Shown here piece after piece: positions 10,305 to 20,077 of a stretch of DNA of 64,000 nucleotides. The stretch's first letter is position 1; the number at the start of each line of letters is the position of its first letter. The stretch spans positions 1,543,110-1,607,109 of the forward strand of contig NZ_CP123991.1 in NCBI RefSeq assembly GCF_029919255.1, read 5' to 3'. The notes below the pieces were generated by a model. It searched no databases, was not told where the DNA came from, and worked only from the letters and a program-made list of their open reading frames with translations. This DNA comes from a cyanobacterium endosymbiont of Epithemia clementina EcSB (GTDB lineage: Bacteria > Cyanobacteriota > Cyanobacteriia > Cyanobacteriales > Microcystaceae). The position numbers and the translations under genes were made by a program.

Positions 10305-10889
10305 TTAGTAAAATAACAGTTGACGTAAAATGAAAGCCGCTACAGCAACGGCACAAGTAATCGCTAACTGACTGGGCAAGGGATTGGCAGAATAATTCAT
10401 GATCAACTCGGGCAAACTCTTAGGAGAAACTGTTGTAGGATTCAAAAAAGATAACCCGATTAAATACACCAAGCCACATAGATGAATAATCAATAATCCA
10501 CAGACAGCACTCCAGGCTAAACACTCCAATCTTCGCCTAGTTCGAAAAGCCATAAAACCACATAGCCAAGCTCCTGGAATAAATCCCAACAGATAACCAA
10601 AGCTGGGCTCTTGCCAGTAATTTAGACTCCCACCTTGAGCAAAGACAGGCAATCCAAATAAACCCAGGAAAACATAAGCAATTTGTGACAGAACCCCGGC
10701 ATTCTTTCCTCCCACACACCCAGTCAACAACACGGCTCCCACTTGAAAGGTTACGCCTAGAGGTATGGATTCAACGCCTTGTTGTTCCCAATTCCACGGC
10801 AAACCAACCACGAAAGCCTGCACAAATGTACTGAAAACAGTTAATAATAGACCAATTATTGCCCAGAGAAATTCATTGGTAGCAGACAC
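10305..10889 (-). CDS. bioY: biotin transporter BioY
   Basis: Substrate-binding S component of an ECF-type biotin uptake system in the cytoplasmic membrane. The 194-residue protein has five or six hydrophobic helices and the family's GxxxQIAYVFLGLFGLPVFAQGG-like stretch near residues 65-87, followed by PSFGYLLGF, the signature of the biotin-binding fold. Its first 34 bases overlap the end of bioB in another frame, so the two are probably translationally coupled. No ECF ATPase or T component is present in the window, so it may work alone or with components encoded elsewhere. Confidence 0.93.
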   Translation of the reverse strand: MSATNEFLWAIIGLLLTVFSTFVQAFVVGLPWNWEQQGVESIPLGVTFQVGAVLLTGCVGGKNAGVLSQIAYVFLGLFGLPVFAQGGSLNYWQEPSFGYLLGFIPGAWLCGFMAFRTRRRLECLAWSAVCGLLIIHLCGLVYLIGLSFLNPTTVSPKSLPELIMNYSANPLPSQLAITCAVAVAAFILRQLLFY

Positions 10890-12064
10890 CTTAAATCGGG
10901 GATAGTTTTGGGATAACGATGGGTTTTAATTTCTTGCGATTGTGTTTTATGTTCACCAGGGATTGGAGCTTCACCCCCTTGTAGTCCTAACGATTCAACC
11001 ATAGCGATATCTCGTTCTGGAAGTTGTCCGAAGGTTGTGAGATAATGTCCAATTAGCATAGCATTAATTCCGGCTTTTAACCCTAGACTTTGTAATTCGC
11101 CCATAACTGTTTCCCGTCCTCCAGCATAACGCAGGATCTGTTGAGGTAGGATAAAGCGGAAGATAGAGATCGCTTTGAGCACTTCAAAGGGATTAAGTGG
11201 GGAACGTCCTCCTAGGGGAGTTCCTTTTCTAGGGTTAAGTAAATTTATAGGAACAGATTCTACCTCTAATTCTCGCAAGGCTAAAGCGAGATCTATCCGA
11301 TCTTCCCAGGTTTCCCCCATGCCCAAAATACCTCCCGTACAGGACTGAATACCGGCTTCTTTAACGGTTTTAACAGTTTTAACGCGATCACGCCAACTGT
11401 GGCTGGTAACAATTTCAGGATAAAAATTCTCGGAGGCTTCTAGATTGTGATTGTAGCGGGTAACTCCAGCTGCTTTTAAGGACCGGGCTTGTTCTGCGGT
11501 AATTTCTCCCAAAGCACAGCAAGGTTTAATATCTGTTTTGGTAGTAATTAGTTGGATAGTTTCTAAAATTTGCTCAAATTCTTTGGAGTTTACTCCTTGA
11601 TATTTGGAACCTCGCCCTTGACTCACTAAACAAAACCGCTTTGCCCCTGCTGCTGCTGCGGATTTAGCTCGATCAAGAATTTCTTCGGAAGACTTTAGTC
11701 CATAAATGGGGGAGTCTTCTCCCTGATGGTGAACAGACTGGGAACAAAAGCTACAATCTTCTGAACAGTTCCCCGATTTCACGTTGACAATACTGCACAG
11801 ATCCACTCTTGTTCCACAACAGGCATGTTTGATATAATCAGCAGCCTCACATAGTAACAGAATATTCTCTTGTCCTTCAATTTCTGTGAGGGTTAGGGCT
11901 TCTGATCTAGTGATGCGAATGCCCTCAATAATTCTTTGGGCTAATTGATTAAGCCAGTCCTTTAAAGTCTGTTCCCCTTGATGAAGTAGGGAAATGGTTG
12001 AAGGAGAGGAGGATAAGGATACTTGAACCACAGTTGGCTTTTCCTGATGCTGTTTTAGAACCAT
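10856..12064 (-). CDS. bioB: biotin synthase
   Basis: Radical SAM enzyme that inserts sulfur into dethiobiotin in the last step of biotin synthesis. The 4Fe-4S cluster motif CxxxCxxC is at C100, C104 and C107 in GNCSEDCSFCSQS. Downstream come YNHNLEASENFYP, CTGGILGMGE and NLLNPRKGTPL, all family signatures. At 402 residues it is slightly longer than bacterial homologues, with an extra N-terminal segment of about 45 residues before the conserved helix. It heads the bioB-bioY-lspA run and overlaps bioY by 34 bases. No other biotin genes are nearby, but synthesis and uptake are kept together here. Confidence 0.97.
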   Translation of the reverse strand: MVLKQHQEKPTVVQVSLSSSPSTISLLHQGEQTLKDWLNQLAQRIIEGIRITRSEALTLTEIEGQENILLLCEAADYIKHACCGTRVDLCSIVNVKSGNCSEDCSFCSQSVHHQGEDSPIYGLKSSEEILDRAKSAAAAGAKRFCLVSQGRGSKYQGVNSKEFEQILETIQLITTKTDIKPCCALGEITAEQARSLKAAGVTRYNHNLEASENFYPEIVTSHSWRDRVKTVKTVKEAGIQSCTGGILGMGETWEDRIDLALALRELEVESVPINLLNPRKGTPLGGRSPLNPFEVLKAISIFRFILPQQILRYAGGRETVMGELQSLGLKAGINAMLIGHYLTTFGQLPERDIAMVESLGLQGGEAPIPGEHKTQSQEIKTHRYPKTIPDLRCLLPMNFSGQ

Positions 12065-12180
12065 TTGGATTGTATCATGAGGACTCCCTATCTGTCTGAA
12101 CTGACATAGTTTTGATTATAGGTATTATACAAAAATCCTTTTTTTTTCGCTTTTAACTCTTAAAAATCAGTCAATTTGGT

Positions 12181-12207
12181 TATAATGTTGACAACGAAAA
12201 ATTGGAG
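12181..12207 (+). promoter_or_regulatory. -10 element and RBS of the PCD gene
   Basis: TATAAT occurs at 12181-12186, 31 bases before the start codon, and GGAG at 12204-12207 sits nine bases before the ATG. No strong -35 box is seen at 16-18 bases upstream. Confidence 0.5.
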
Positions 12208-12216
12208 TAGTCCATC

Positions 12217-12561
12217 ATGAGTGATCTTGCAAAACAAGAACTTGAAGCTGTCAGTGCTGATACTCCTTCTGTTGTTCCAGAAGAAGTTAAAAAACTAAAA
12301 ACCCAGATTCCTGATTGGCATATTGTTGAAAAAGAAGGACAGTTACAACTAAAAAAATTGTATGAATTTCCAGATTTCCGAGAAGCAATCACTTTTACTA
12401 AGGCCGTCGGAGATCTCGCTGAATCAGAAGGGCATCATCCAACTTTACTAACAGAGTGGGGAAAAGTTACTGTATCTTGGTGGACCCATGCCATTGCTGG
12501 ACTCCATAAGAATGATTATATCATGGCTGCTAAAACCGATAAAATTAGAGAAATACTTTGA
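12217..12561 (+). CDS. pterin-4a-carbinolamine dehydratase family protein
   Basis: A 114-residue protein of the PCD/DCoH family, which dehydrates 4a-hydroxytetrahydropterins in the recycling of pterin cofactor. The conserved active-site set is present: EGHHP at residues 71-75, a W/T/H segment ending in H91 (SWWTHAIAGL), and D100. The first 25 residues are an extra polar extension. Cyanobacteria use such proteins in pterin metabolism, and related members assist Rubisco assembly, so the exact role is open. It is divergent from bioB and convergent with the binding-protein gene. Confidence 0.88.
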   Translation: MSDLAKQELEAVSADTPSVVPEEVKKLKTQIPDWHIVEKEGQLQLKKLYEFPDFREAITFTKAVGDLAESEGHHPTLLTEWGKVTVSWWTHAIAGLHKNDYIMAAKTDKIREIL

Positions 12562-12615
12562 AACTACCTATTTTATAAGAAAAAATAACATAAAATTAGC
12601 ATAGGTAACATCTTT

Positions 12616-13929
12616 TTAGTCTTCAGTTGCATCGGTGGGACTAATTTTATCAATTATTTCGGTAGTTCCATCTTCCCTGACTGTCCAGACATTATATATT
12701 CCGACTACGTCCCCATTTCCGTCGATATCAACGTTACCACTAGCTCCTTGATAATTAATGTCTTTTCCACTGCGAATTAACTCCATTGCTTCGCAAGGAT
12801 CCGTAACTTCTATTCCAGGGGCATTAGCCACCTCGCGAATTTTACTTTGAATTCCTTCTCCTGTATTAGCATCTGCCGCTTCCGCTGCCAACATTAGGAG
12901 AATAGTAGCATCCCAACTATGGGGTATAAAAGCAGTAAGTTTATTCCCTGTTTTGTCTTTCCACTTAGTTGTAAAAGCTTCTAAAGCTTCACCATCAGCT
13001 CCGGGAACTGTTCCTAAAGCCCCCGCTAAAATGGATATTCCATTAGTTGTTTGACCAACTTGCTTGATAAAGTCTTCTGAATAAACCCCGTCAGTTAATA
13101 GTACAATTACTCCTTCGGTTAGCCCTTGTTTGTAAGCCGCTTGCAATAAAACACTTCCTGTTTCAGGATAAAGAGCCGTTGCCACAGCGTCAGGTTGATT
13201 TGCAAAGGCTGCTGCTGCTTCACTGTCGAGAACAGCCGATTTAGGATCGTAACGAATAGGCCTGCGTTTACCTGTCATTTTTCCTCCCTGCCTTTTAAAC
13301 GCAGAGATAAATTCTTGTTCAAACCCAACTCCGTAGTCATTATTGATCACTACCGTTCCAATAGTGTTGAAGCCCTTTTTATTGGCTAAGGCTGCTAAAG
13401 CCCGAGCCTGATAGGTATCAGAAGGAGCAGTTCTAGCCCAGTAACCCTGAAAATCACCATTTTTTGCCTGTTCAGTAAAAACGGGACTGGTGCTACCTGG
13501 GGAGACTAACATCACATTATTTTTAACCGCAATTGTAACAGCTGCACTTGATACACTACTGGTAAATGCTCCAACTACTCCCGCAACTTTATTAACTTCT
13601 GCTAATTTTGTCATTGCTGATACGCCGGCGGTGGGATCAGTTTGAGTGTCTTCGGTAATGAGAGTTACAGGTTCGTCATTAACCCCACCGCAAGCGTTAA
13701 TTTCATCGATGGCTAATTTGACAGCTTCGGGCATATTCTGACCAATTGAAGATAAATCACCAGTTACAGGTAATAAAGCTCCTAATTTTAGTCCATCAGA
13801 GAAAGAGGAGTTAATCGTTTGTTTTTGTTCCTTACCACAACCAACCAATAAGCTACTGCTCAACATAAGGGCTAGAGCTAAGGTAATGGGAAATTTCAAA
13901 AAATTTTTTCTTAAAGAACTGATCATCAT
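12616..13929 (-). CDS. natB: branched-chain/neutral amino-acid ABC transporter binding lipoprotein
   Basis: Periplasmic type I solute-binding protein of the Leu/Ile/Val family. A lipobox LLVGC places the lipidated cysteine at residue 31. The body shows GALLPVTGDLSSIGQNM, AIDEINACGGVN and VVGAFTSSVSSAA, all typical of this fold, across a normal 437 residues. It resembles NatB, the binding subunit of the cyanobacterial N-I neutral amino-acid transporter, hence the tentative symbol. No permease or ATPase genes are adjacent. In cyanobacteria these parts are often scattered, so absence of neighbours does not prove loss. Substrate choice is inferred. Confidence 0.85.
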   Translation of the reverse strand: MMISSLRKNFLKFPITLALALMLSSSLLVGCGKEQKQTINSSFSDGLKLGALLPVTGDLSSIGQNMPEAVKLAIDEINACGGVNDEPVTLITEDTQTDPTAGVSAMTKLAEVNKVAGVVGAFTSSVSSAAVTIAVKNNVMLVSPGSTSPVFTEQAKNGDFQGYWARTAPSDTYQARALAALANKKGFNTIGTVVINNDYGVGFEQEFISAFKRQGGKMTGKRRPIRYDPKSAVLDSEAAAAFANQPDAVATALYPETGSVLLQAAYKQGLTEGVIVLLTDGVYSEDFIKQVGQTTNGISILAGALGTVPGADGEALEAFTTKWKDKTGNKLTAFIPHSWDATILLMLAAEAADANTGEGIQSKIREVANAPGIEVTDPCEAMELIRSGKDINYQGASGNVDIDGNGDVVGIYNVWTVREDGTTEIIDKISPTDATED

Positions 13930-14059
13930 TTAGTTAACTCTCATGTAAAGTGTTTTTTGAGGGTTTTACTTCAAAAAGTAGATGAATCTTGAACAAGATT
14001 GTAGAAGCTAAACAATAGGTTGCTGCGCTTTTACGGTCTAAGTTACACAAGTTTAAGAA

Positions 14060-14146
14060 CGGAGAGGGAGGGATTCGAACCCTCGATGGGTGTTACCCCA
14101 TAACTCCTTAGCAGGGAGCCGCTTTCAACCGCTCAGCCACCTCTCC
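14060..14146 (-). tRNA. tRNA-Ser (GCT)
   Basis: Folds into a complete class II tRNA: 7-bp acceptor GGAGAGG/CCTCTCC, D arm, anticodon arm CCCTGCTAAGG-type with anticodon GCT, long variable arm, and T arm containing GGTTCGAATCC. The discriminator base is G, as expected for serine, and the CCA end is not encoded. It reads AGC/AGT serine codons. Confidence 0.97.
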
Positions 14147-14267
14147 AGAGTACGTCAGCTTATGGTAGCATATTTCGTGTAACCAAAACTATATTTTTGG
14201 CTCTCGATTTTCTTTGCTCTTTAACTTGAGGATTTTTTAAGCTTCCAAGAGTTACACATTGTATAGG

Positions 14268-14460
14268 TTATGTCAAATGTGAGTCGTCTGAAACAAATAA
14301 AGCAATAGCTATCATAATACTTATTGGAATAACCCAAAATTGCTCATTTATCTCTGGGCTTTCAACTAACTGGTCCTCTCCTTTTTTGACTGAGATTAAT
14401 CAATGTAAAGAAACCTAATTCTTGGTCATTCTGAAATAAATCGTTAAATACCTCGAATAA
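14268..14460 (-). pseudogene. frameshifted small membrane-anchored protein
   Basis: Two minus-strand pieces in different frames fit one protein: EVFNDLFQNDQELGFFTLIN followed by EDQLVESPEINEQFW and a hydrophobic tail IPISIMIAIALF ending SDDSHLT and a stop. The frame changes in an A/G run near 14380. The start is not recoverable upstream. The result would be a short cytosolic helix domain with a C-terminal membrane anchor. No family was recognised. Confidence 0.6.
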
Positions 14461-14640
14461 ATGATGACAACCCTAACATTAGAATTAAGCGAAAACACTA
14501 AGCATAGAGCTTAGTTTACAATTAGTGGCTTATTCCTTCTTAAAATAGTCTTTTGAATGCCTTTTGTCATAAAAATATTCTCTGTTCTATAAGTTTTCTA
14601 TTCTTTATTTTTAGCTAGCACTTCATTACAGAGACTTTGG

Positions 14641-15039
14641 TTAATGATTAACCGTAAGGATATAGGGAAAACGTTGAGTGTCATTCTCTAAAACATCTTT
14701 GAATTGTTTAGCCACCACAGCAATTTTCTCAGAATCAGTTTGTTGGAGATAGTGTAATAATTTTTGGCTTTCTCTTACTAGGCTGGATACATCAATTTCT
14801 CGATAGTCAGGTTGATAAGAACTAAGCCGTCTAATGCCTTCCCCTAACAAAATTACTGCTCCACGCCAATTATGGTTTTCCAAATGGTAGCAACCAACAG
14901 CAATTTGTAAAATACCTTGATAAAATTGTCTATCCAGCTCTACAGCATCCATCCATAGAGCTTCTAAAGTATTATGACAACTATAGAATTCACGATAGTT
15001 GAATTGCTCAATTCCTCGCCAAAATTGCTTTTTTGACAT
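14641..15039 (-). CDS. DUF309 domain protein
   Basis: A 132-residue all-helical protein of the DUF309 family, known from cyanobacteria and plastids but without a defined function. The signature FWRGIEQFNYREFYSCHNTLEALWM covers residues 6-30 and is followed by RQFYQGILQIAVGCYHLENHNWRGA (residues 37-61), which matches the conserved helix-turn-helix-like core of the family. It has no signal peptide or membrane segment. It is eight bases downstream of ftrC on the same strand, so the two are probably co-transcribed. Confidence 0.88.
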   Translation of the reverse strand: MSKKQFWRGIEQFNYREFYSCHNTLEALWMDAVELDRQFYQGILQIAVGCYHLENHNWRGAVILLGEGIRRLSSYQPDYREIDVSSLVRESQKLLHYLQQTDSEKIAVVAKQFKDVLENDTQRFPYILTVNH

Positions 15040-15047
15040 GGTTTCGT

Positions 15048-15416
15048 TTAAGAATCGATGTTGTCACGAACTTCTTTGATATATTCAAAATTAATCTGTT
15101 GTTGATCTCCTGCAAAGTCGTTATCTGGAGTGATAAACAGCATACAATGGCACTCCTTACGTTCACGCATGGGAACACATGGACAGTTCCAAAAAGTATT
15201 TTTCACTTCAGCCTCTTTATCTTCGTAATGACGACAAGGGCACAAAGGAGCACCTAATTCTTGTTTATGTCTTGCCAGTCCTTCAATAACCACCGCTGTT
15301 ACTGATGGTTCACTACAAAAATAAGTGTCAGTCTGTTTCGCATATTGTTCAGCAAAGTTTTTCATTGCCTCTAGAGTTTTATCATTATATTTCGAGTCAG
15401 TATTGGCTGAAGTCAT
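15048..15416 (-). CDS. ftrC: ferredoxin-thioredoxin reductase, catalytic chain
   Basis: Catalytic beta subunit of ferredoxin-thioredoxin reductase, which passes electrons from ferredoxin through a 4Fe-4S cluster to the disulfide of thioredoxin. All signature cysteines are present: YFCSEP, CPCRHY, NCPCVPM and CHC. I start at the ATG giving MTSANTDS (122 residues), matching the usual length; an in-frame ATG 39 bases upstream would add an atypical segment. In photosynthetic cells it links light to enzyme control. If photosystems are lost here, reduced ferredoxin must come from another source. The variable-chain gene ftrV is not in this window. Confidence 0.95.
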   Translation of the reverse strand: MTSANTDSKYNDKTLEAMKNFAEQYAKQTDTYFCSEPSVTAVVIEGLARHKQELGAPLCPCRHYEDKEAEVKNTFWNCPCVPMRERKECHCMLFITPDNDFAGDQQQINFEYIKEVRDNIDS

Positions 15417-15451
15417 GGAGTTTGTACAAAAATTATATTGAGGTTTCTCAT

Positions 15452-15718
15452 TCAACTTAACACTTTCACACAGTCATCAGATAATAAACATTTTTCCGAC
15501 GTTTGAATGAGAAACCTCAATTGATCGAAACCGTTTTTAGCTTGGTTATAGCTTATTCTACTATAACTGAATATAACTGAGGTAAAATTCTTGTTTTTTT
15601 GTTCACTTTTGCGGATTCTCTCAATTAAACGTCTAATATTTTGGTCGATCTTAACTACTTTTGGCTGAAAATCTCCGATTGGGCGACAGAAATTGAAGGA
15701 TAAGAGCCAAGAAAACAC
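15452..15718 (-). CDS. hypothetical protein or gene fragment
   Basis: An 88-residue open frame just upstream of ftrC. It begins with a short hydrophobic stretch and continues as a basic helical segment (about VVKIDQNIRRLIERIRKSEQ, residues 21-40). No conserved motif is recognised. It could be a small real protein, a remnant whose end has drifted into the ftrC leader, or chance. Sequence composition is compatible with coding but weak evidence. Confidence 0.3.
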   Translation of the reverse strand: MFSWLLSFNFCRPIGDFQPKVVKIDQNIRRLIERIRKSEQKNKNFTSVIFSYSRISYNQAKNGFDQLRFLIQTSEKCLLSDDCVKVLS

Positions 15719-18189
15719 TTTTGATACAACATTATAATTTTGTGTTAAACCCTCACTAGATTGATCTAAATGTATGAGCTACATACACAGGTTTAGGCTA
15801 CCGTCCAATATCGCCTGCAACAATCCTAGCTAAATCTTGGAACTGTGGGTGGTATTGGAATTATTATTTAGATTTATGCCATAAAACTCGTTCAAAAGAT
15901 GGGTAAAGGACTATTAATATATGCCATTTTAAGGTTTTGAGCAGACACAAAGTAATATCTTTAGTTAAGTGATGTTTATTTCTAATACTTACATACGCTT
16001 GCTTTGAACTAGTCAATTGTTTGTTCTCACTTTTCTAAAAACTTCAAGAGTAAATGCCATGCTTAAGTCTTAAGTTAATGACTAGAAAGAAAAATTAGAA
16101 TTATCAGCAAAGAGAAAAGCTATATGTATTAAATTAGGTTTAATTTATACCCATTATTTTTTATTTATGGGTATAAATTTGATACTTGTAAACATTTTAG
16201 ACAAGCATCAATATCAACAAAAGCGTTAAAAACAAGTAAAAATTATCTTGTAAGTTACAGAGTAATAATACTAATCCTATAGGATTTAAGATAAATAAAA
16301 AAACTAATTATAAATAATTTTTACTCTATAAAATAATACCTAAATATATTAGATGTTAATGATTCTAAAAACTTAATAATTTAACTAAAAAGTGTAGATA
16401 CTATCGACAAGTGCTATCTCCTCACTAAAATTTTTTCTAAGGACGAACTATAAAACAAAGTATTCATATCTTTAAGCATAGCATAGAGTTTAGTTCCTCA
16501 TTAACTAAACTTATTTAATTTTATCTTTATTCTCCATTTTCTCTCTTAAAATATTAACTTTACATGATAAATTAGATAGTTGAATAAGACTAAAAAATAA
16601 TAATAGTAAAGTAGCTAAAGTTTATTTCATTATTTATCTATTTCTAGGATATTTTTTATGCTAACTAATTTTTAAATTACCAAAAACTTAGTATGTGTTT
16701 TACAAGCACATACGCCTGCATTCTCTTCTACTTTTCGAGATTAGGGGAACTTATTAATACAAAGAAAAGGCGATCAACCATAATGTAGCTATTACTAATT
16801 ATAGGAATAAGCAATAAATATTTTATGTTTTTTTGAATAAAACGCATAAGATTTAATATAAAAATATACTAAACTTAATTTTTTAGCTTAAATTACCGGC
16901 AATCTGTGTCTTGATTAAGTCAGTATAGTACAACATATTATATTTAAAACATTGATTTTTTAAAAAAAGCTATAGTCTACCTTTTTGTGTTGTAAATTGT
17001 ACTCATAAATATTACTAAGTTAACTAAAATTGTTAGATTAACAAAACGAATCAATAAACATTAAAAATAAATTCTTTATTCTCTTGTTACAGATTAGTAG
17101 TATTGCTAATTCAAAGAAATTTAAGACTACTTACAAAATTTTGATATTATCGAGATAATACTAAATTCATAGGATAAATTTATGAAATAAAAGAATATTT
17201 ACTTTTAACAGTATCTAAAGCATAAATGATAAAAAAGTAGTATTTATGCTATATAAGTAAAATTTTATTATTATAATAAAATTTTTAAGAAATTGTTGGA
17301 TAAATAAATTTAAAATAAAAAAAATAGTTATTTAAACCCATATAAATAATTTCAGTATTTTTTTAAAAAAATACTGAAATTAAAGCTAATCAGATCAGAA
17401 AAAAATTGGAGCCTTGTTTAAGAAACACTAATTACTATAGTAAGCCAGGTATATGAATATTTATATATCGAGAGATTTGTTAACCCACTAATAAGGAAAA
17501 CTTTATTGAATTAAATTCTAAGAGTAAATACAAAATAGCTAAATTTAATTGACGAACATTTTATCAAAAAAATAGGACTATCTTAAAAAAGGCTTTCTTG
17601 ATAGAAAATTATTAGGGATAGTATCATAGCAAACAGAGAAAATTTATTTCAAAAATTACTAGAAAGTGTTTGCTAGATTACTCTTCAGAATTAAAGCTAG
17701 CAGAAAGATTATAGACATTGGTAGATAATCCTTAAATCAATAAGTTCTAAGTTAATTAGTATTCTAAAATATTTTATAAAATAGAAGAAATTATGCTAGA
17801 TAGTTATATTATTCATAGTAATAACGGATAAAGAATAAGCATTAATAATTAATAGTTTCAAAAAAAATTTTAAAACTATTTAATTTAAGAAATATTTTTA
17901 TCTTTTTTATTGATTTTTTACACAGAAAATATTAATTAAATATAATTCGATCTACTATTTTTTTAGTTTTTGTTGATAGAGCTTGTTTAAAAAATAAGTA
18001 ATATATTCTTTACTTGTCAAAAAAATACTGATTCAGTCTTGCATTAACTCAGAAACATATTTAAGATTGTCTGTCTTATTTAGAGTTAACTTAAAAGTTA
18101 ATAACTCACTGCAGTTATTAAATACTAAAAATTGTTTAAAGTTAAAATAACATTCCATGAAACTTTCATCCCACCCAACTAAGTTTTTA
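15719..18189. other. long AT-rich gene-poor region
   Basis: No intact gene. At its left end, minus-strand 15790-15860 reads QYHPQFQDLARIVAGDIGR without stops and may be a protein scrap. The rest is extremely AT-rich with dense stops, and contains one clear palindrome (17348-17381). Confidence 0.5.
17348..17381. repeat. 34-bp perfect palindrome
   Basis: Perfect palindrome with 17-bp arms and no loop: TTTCAGTA plus seven T on the left and its complement on the right. No gene lies within about 1 kb on either side. Confidence 0.85.
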
Positions 18190-18620
18190 AAAACTCAGTA
18201 TGCTTTACTGATAGACTGATTAAAGATTTTTATTGGGATAAAATTGATAAAACTAGTTTCTATAATTTCTTTTTTGTGAGTCTATAAAAAACAGTACAAT
18301 GAGATCTTTGTCCAGAATATTCACTTTAATAAAGTGAAATCTTTTTTTGAGGGTTTGATATACTTACCCATGACAAGCAATTACGATGGTCACAATTGTG
18401 TTTCTTTTCGAACGAAAACAGTATCTTTGTTTCTACAATAAATACTGTCAGTGTAAGAACAGAGTGACAATGCTATTTTTATCTTTGATAGTAGTCATCT
18501 AGATCACAAAATACTTTGATAGAACCAAGATGAAATTTTATTTCCATAGTACCAGACCTCAATAAATGCTGCTTCTAGCATAGAGCTGCTGCTTCTTTTT
18601 TTTTCTAAATTCCTATAGAA
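18190..18620 (+). mobile_element. decayed transposase remnant, copy A
   Basis: Weak protein traces in shifting frames resemble the C-terminal part of an IS630-type DDE transposase: DNAIFIFDSSHLDHKIL, then QDEILF and a PDLN motif, in the order of the family pattern MDNA...H.S......LF.PPYSPDLNP. A second diverged copy at 25990-26450 shares several blocks of DNA, including a 17-base identical run starting ACTAGTTTC. No terminal repeats could be defined. The family label is tentative. Confidence 0.5.
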
Positions 18621-18802
18621 TCCAGGAGGTTTAAATAAGCTAAGACTGGGCTGTTTAATTATTTTTTTAAAAAAATAAAAGAAAAATTCTTGTGTTAATT
18701 TTCTAAAAAAGCTACCCTTTTTTGTGAGGTTCAATGGCTATTGATCTCCACAAGGTCTGCTTCCGCAGTTAAGGTGAGAAAAACGATATTGAATAATACG
18801 GC

Positions 18803-19762
18803 TTAATTAACTTCAAACTTTTCATAAGCTTCTACAATTTTTTGTACTAATGGATGCCGAACCACATCTACCTGAAAAAATTGACAAAAAGCAATACCCT
18901 CTACTGACTTTAAAATCTTTTTTGCTATCACTAATCCTGAATCCTGATGACGAGGTAAATCGGTTTGAGTTATATCTCCAGTTACCACCATTTTTGAACC
19001 TAAACCTAAGCGTGTCAAGACCATTTTTAATTGAGCAGGAGTAGTATTTTGAGCTTCATCAAGAATCACAAAAGCATTATTTAAAGTTCGTCCTCGCATA
19101 TAAGCTAAAGGCGCAACTTCTATTTCTCCTCGTTCAATTAAATCAGGAATTCGTTGAGGGTCAATAAATTCATTTAATGCATCATAAAGAGGCCGTAAAA
19201 AAGGGTTGACTTTTTGTTGTAAATCTCCTGGCAAAAACCCTAATTTCTCTCCTGCTTCCACTGCAGGACGGGTTAGAATTAAACGTTCACATTGATTATT
19301 TAATAATGCTTGCACAGCTAAAACAGCTGCCAAAAAAGTCTTTCCAGTTCCGGCTGGTCCAATACAAAAGGTAATATCATGGGTTTGAATTGTCTTAATA
19401 TATTCTCGTTGACGAAATGTTTTTGCACGAATAATTTCTCCCCGTCTAGTTTTGGCTAAAACTGATTGTTGTAAGTTTTTATATTCCTCAGTTTGTCCTG
19501 TATCTATTGCTTGAAAGGCTGTCATTAAATCAGGACGAGAAATTGATTTTGTTTCCTGCCAATATGGTTGGAGTAATCTCACCACCTGTATTGCCCATTT
19601 AACAGATTTTTCTTTTCCATAAATCTGTAACTCTTGACCCCTTAAAACTAAATTAGCTCCAGTATAACTGGACAAAAATTTAAGGTTTTCTTCTCCAATT
19701 CCCGCTAAAGCAATAGCACTTTCATGTGTTGGTAGTTGAAAAGTTTGGGAGGTTTCAGTCAT
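18803..19762 (-). CDS. phoH: PhoH-family ATPase
   Basis: A 319-residue cytosolic P-loop ATPase of the PhoH group, linked in bacteria to RNA metabolism and phosphate stress. The Walker A motif GPAGTGKT is at residues 135-142, followed by LTRPAVEAGEKLGFLPGDL, YMRGRTLNNAFVILDEAQN (Walker B, DE) and VVTGDITQTDLP. The N-terminal 70 residues look like a small KH-like nucleic-acid-binding domain. Length and motifs are normal. It stands alone, with a decayed transposase downstream. Confidence 0.94.
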   Translation of the reverse strand: MTETSQTFQLPTHESAIALAGIGEENLKFLSSYTGANLVLRGQELQIYGKEKSVKWAIQVVRLLQPYWQETKSISRPDLMTAFQAIDTGQTEEYKNLQQSVLAKTRRGEIIRAKTFRQREYIKTIQTHDITFCIGPAGTGKTFLAAVLAVQALLNNQCERLILTRPAVEAGEKLGFLPGDLQQKVNPFLRPLYDALNEFIDPQRIPDLIERGEIEVAPLAYMRGRTLNNAFVILDEAQNTTPAQLKMVLTRLGLGSKMVVTGDITQTDLPRHQDSGLVIAKKILKSVEGIAFCQFFQVDVVRHPLVQKIVEAYEKFEVN

Positions 19763-19879
19763 AAAACACTAAATATTATAGTTAAGATGTAAAGTACAAT
19801 TTTTTTACTAATCTAAACATAGAATCTAAGAGACTGTTGATTAAGTAAATCTTAAGAGAATTTTAGGGCGTGTATTAAA

Positions 19880-19915
19880 CTGTAACGCCTCAAAAAATAT
19901 TTTGGGACGTTACAG
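19880..19915. repeat. imperfect 16-bp hairpin
   Basis: Arms CTGTAACG... (19880-19895) and ...CGTTACAG (19900-19915) pair over 16 bp with one mismatch and one G-T wobble around a 4-base loop. It lies in the 315-base space between phoH and ndhH, which otherwise contains only the ndhH terminator. Confidence 0.65.
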
Positions 19916-20023
19916 CAGAAAAATAAAAAAGAGAAATTGCTCAAAAACTATAATGTGCTTAACAAAGCCTACTCATATATTTAGTTTAGGCACAGTCTCT
20001 AAACTCCAATAAATAACTTAAAT

Positions 20024-20050
20024 AAAAAAAGAGAGGAGATTAACCTCCTC
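20024..20050 (-). terminator. intrinsic terminator of ndhH
   Basis: On the minus strand, GAGGAG pairs with CTCCTC around a 6-base loop, then a run of seven T follows. It lies 28 bases past the ndhH stop and has the classic intrinsic terminator form. Confidence 0.85.
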
Positions 20051-20077
20051 CAAAAATTAATTATCACTAAAAAACCA

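Noticed and set aside
18504-18734. Minus-strand open frame of 76 codons
   Set aside because: It lies antisense to the transposase remnant, is Phe/Lys/Ser-rich because of A/T runs, and has no recognisable motif.
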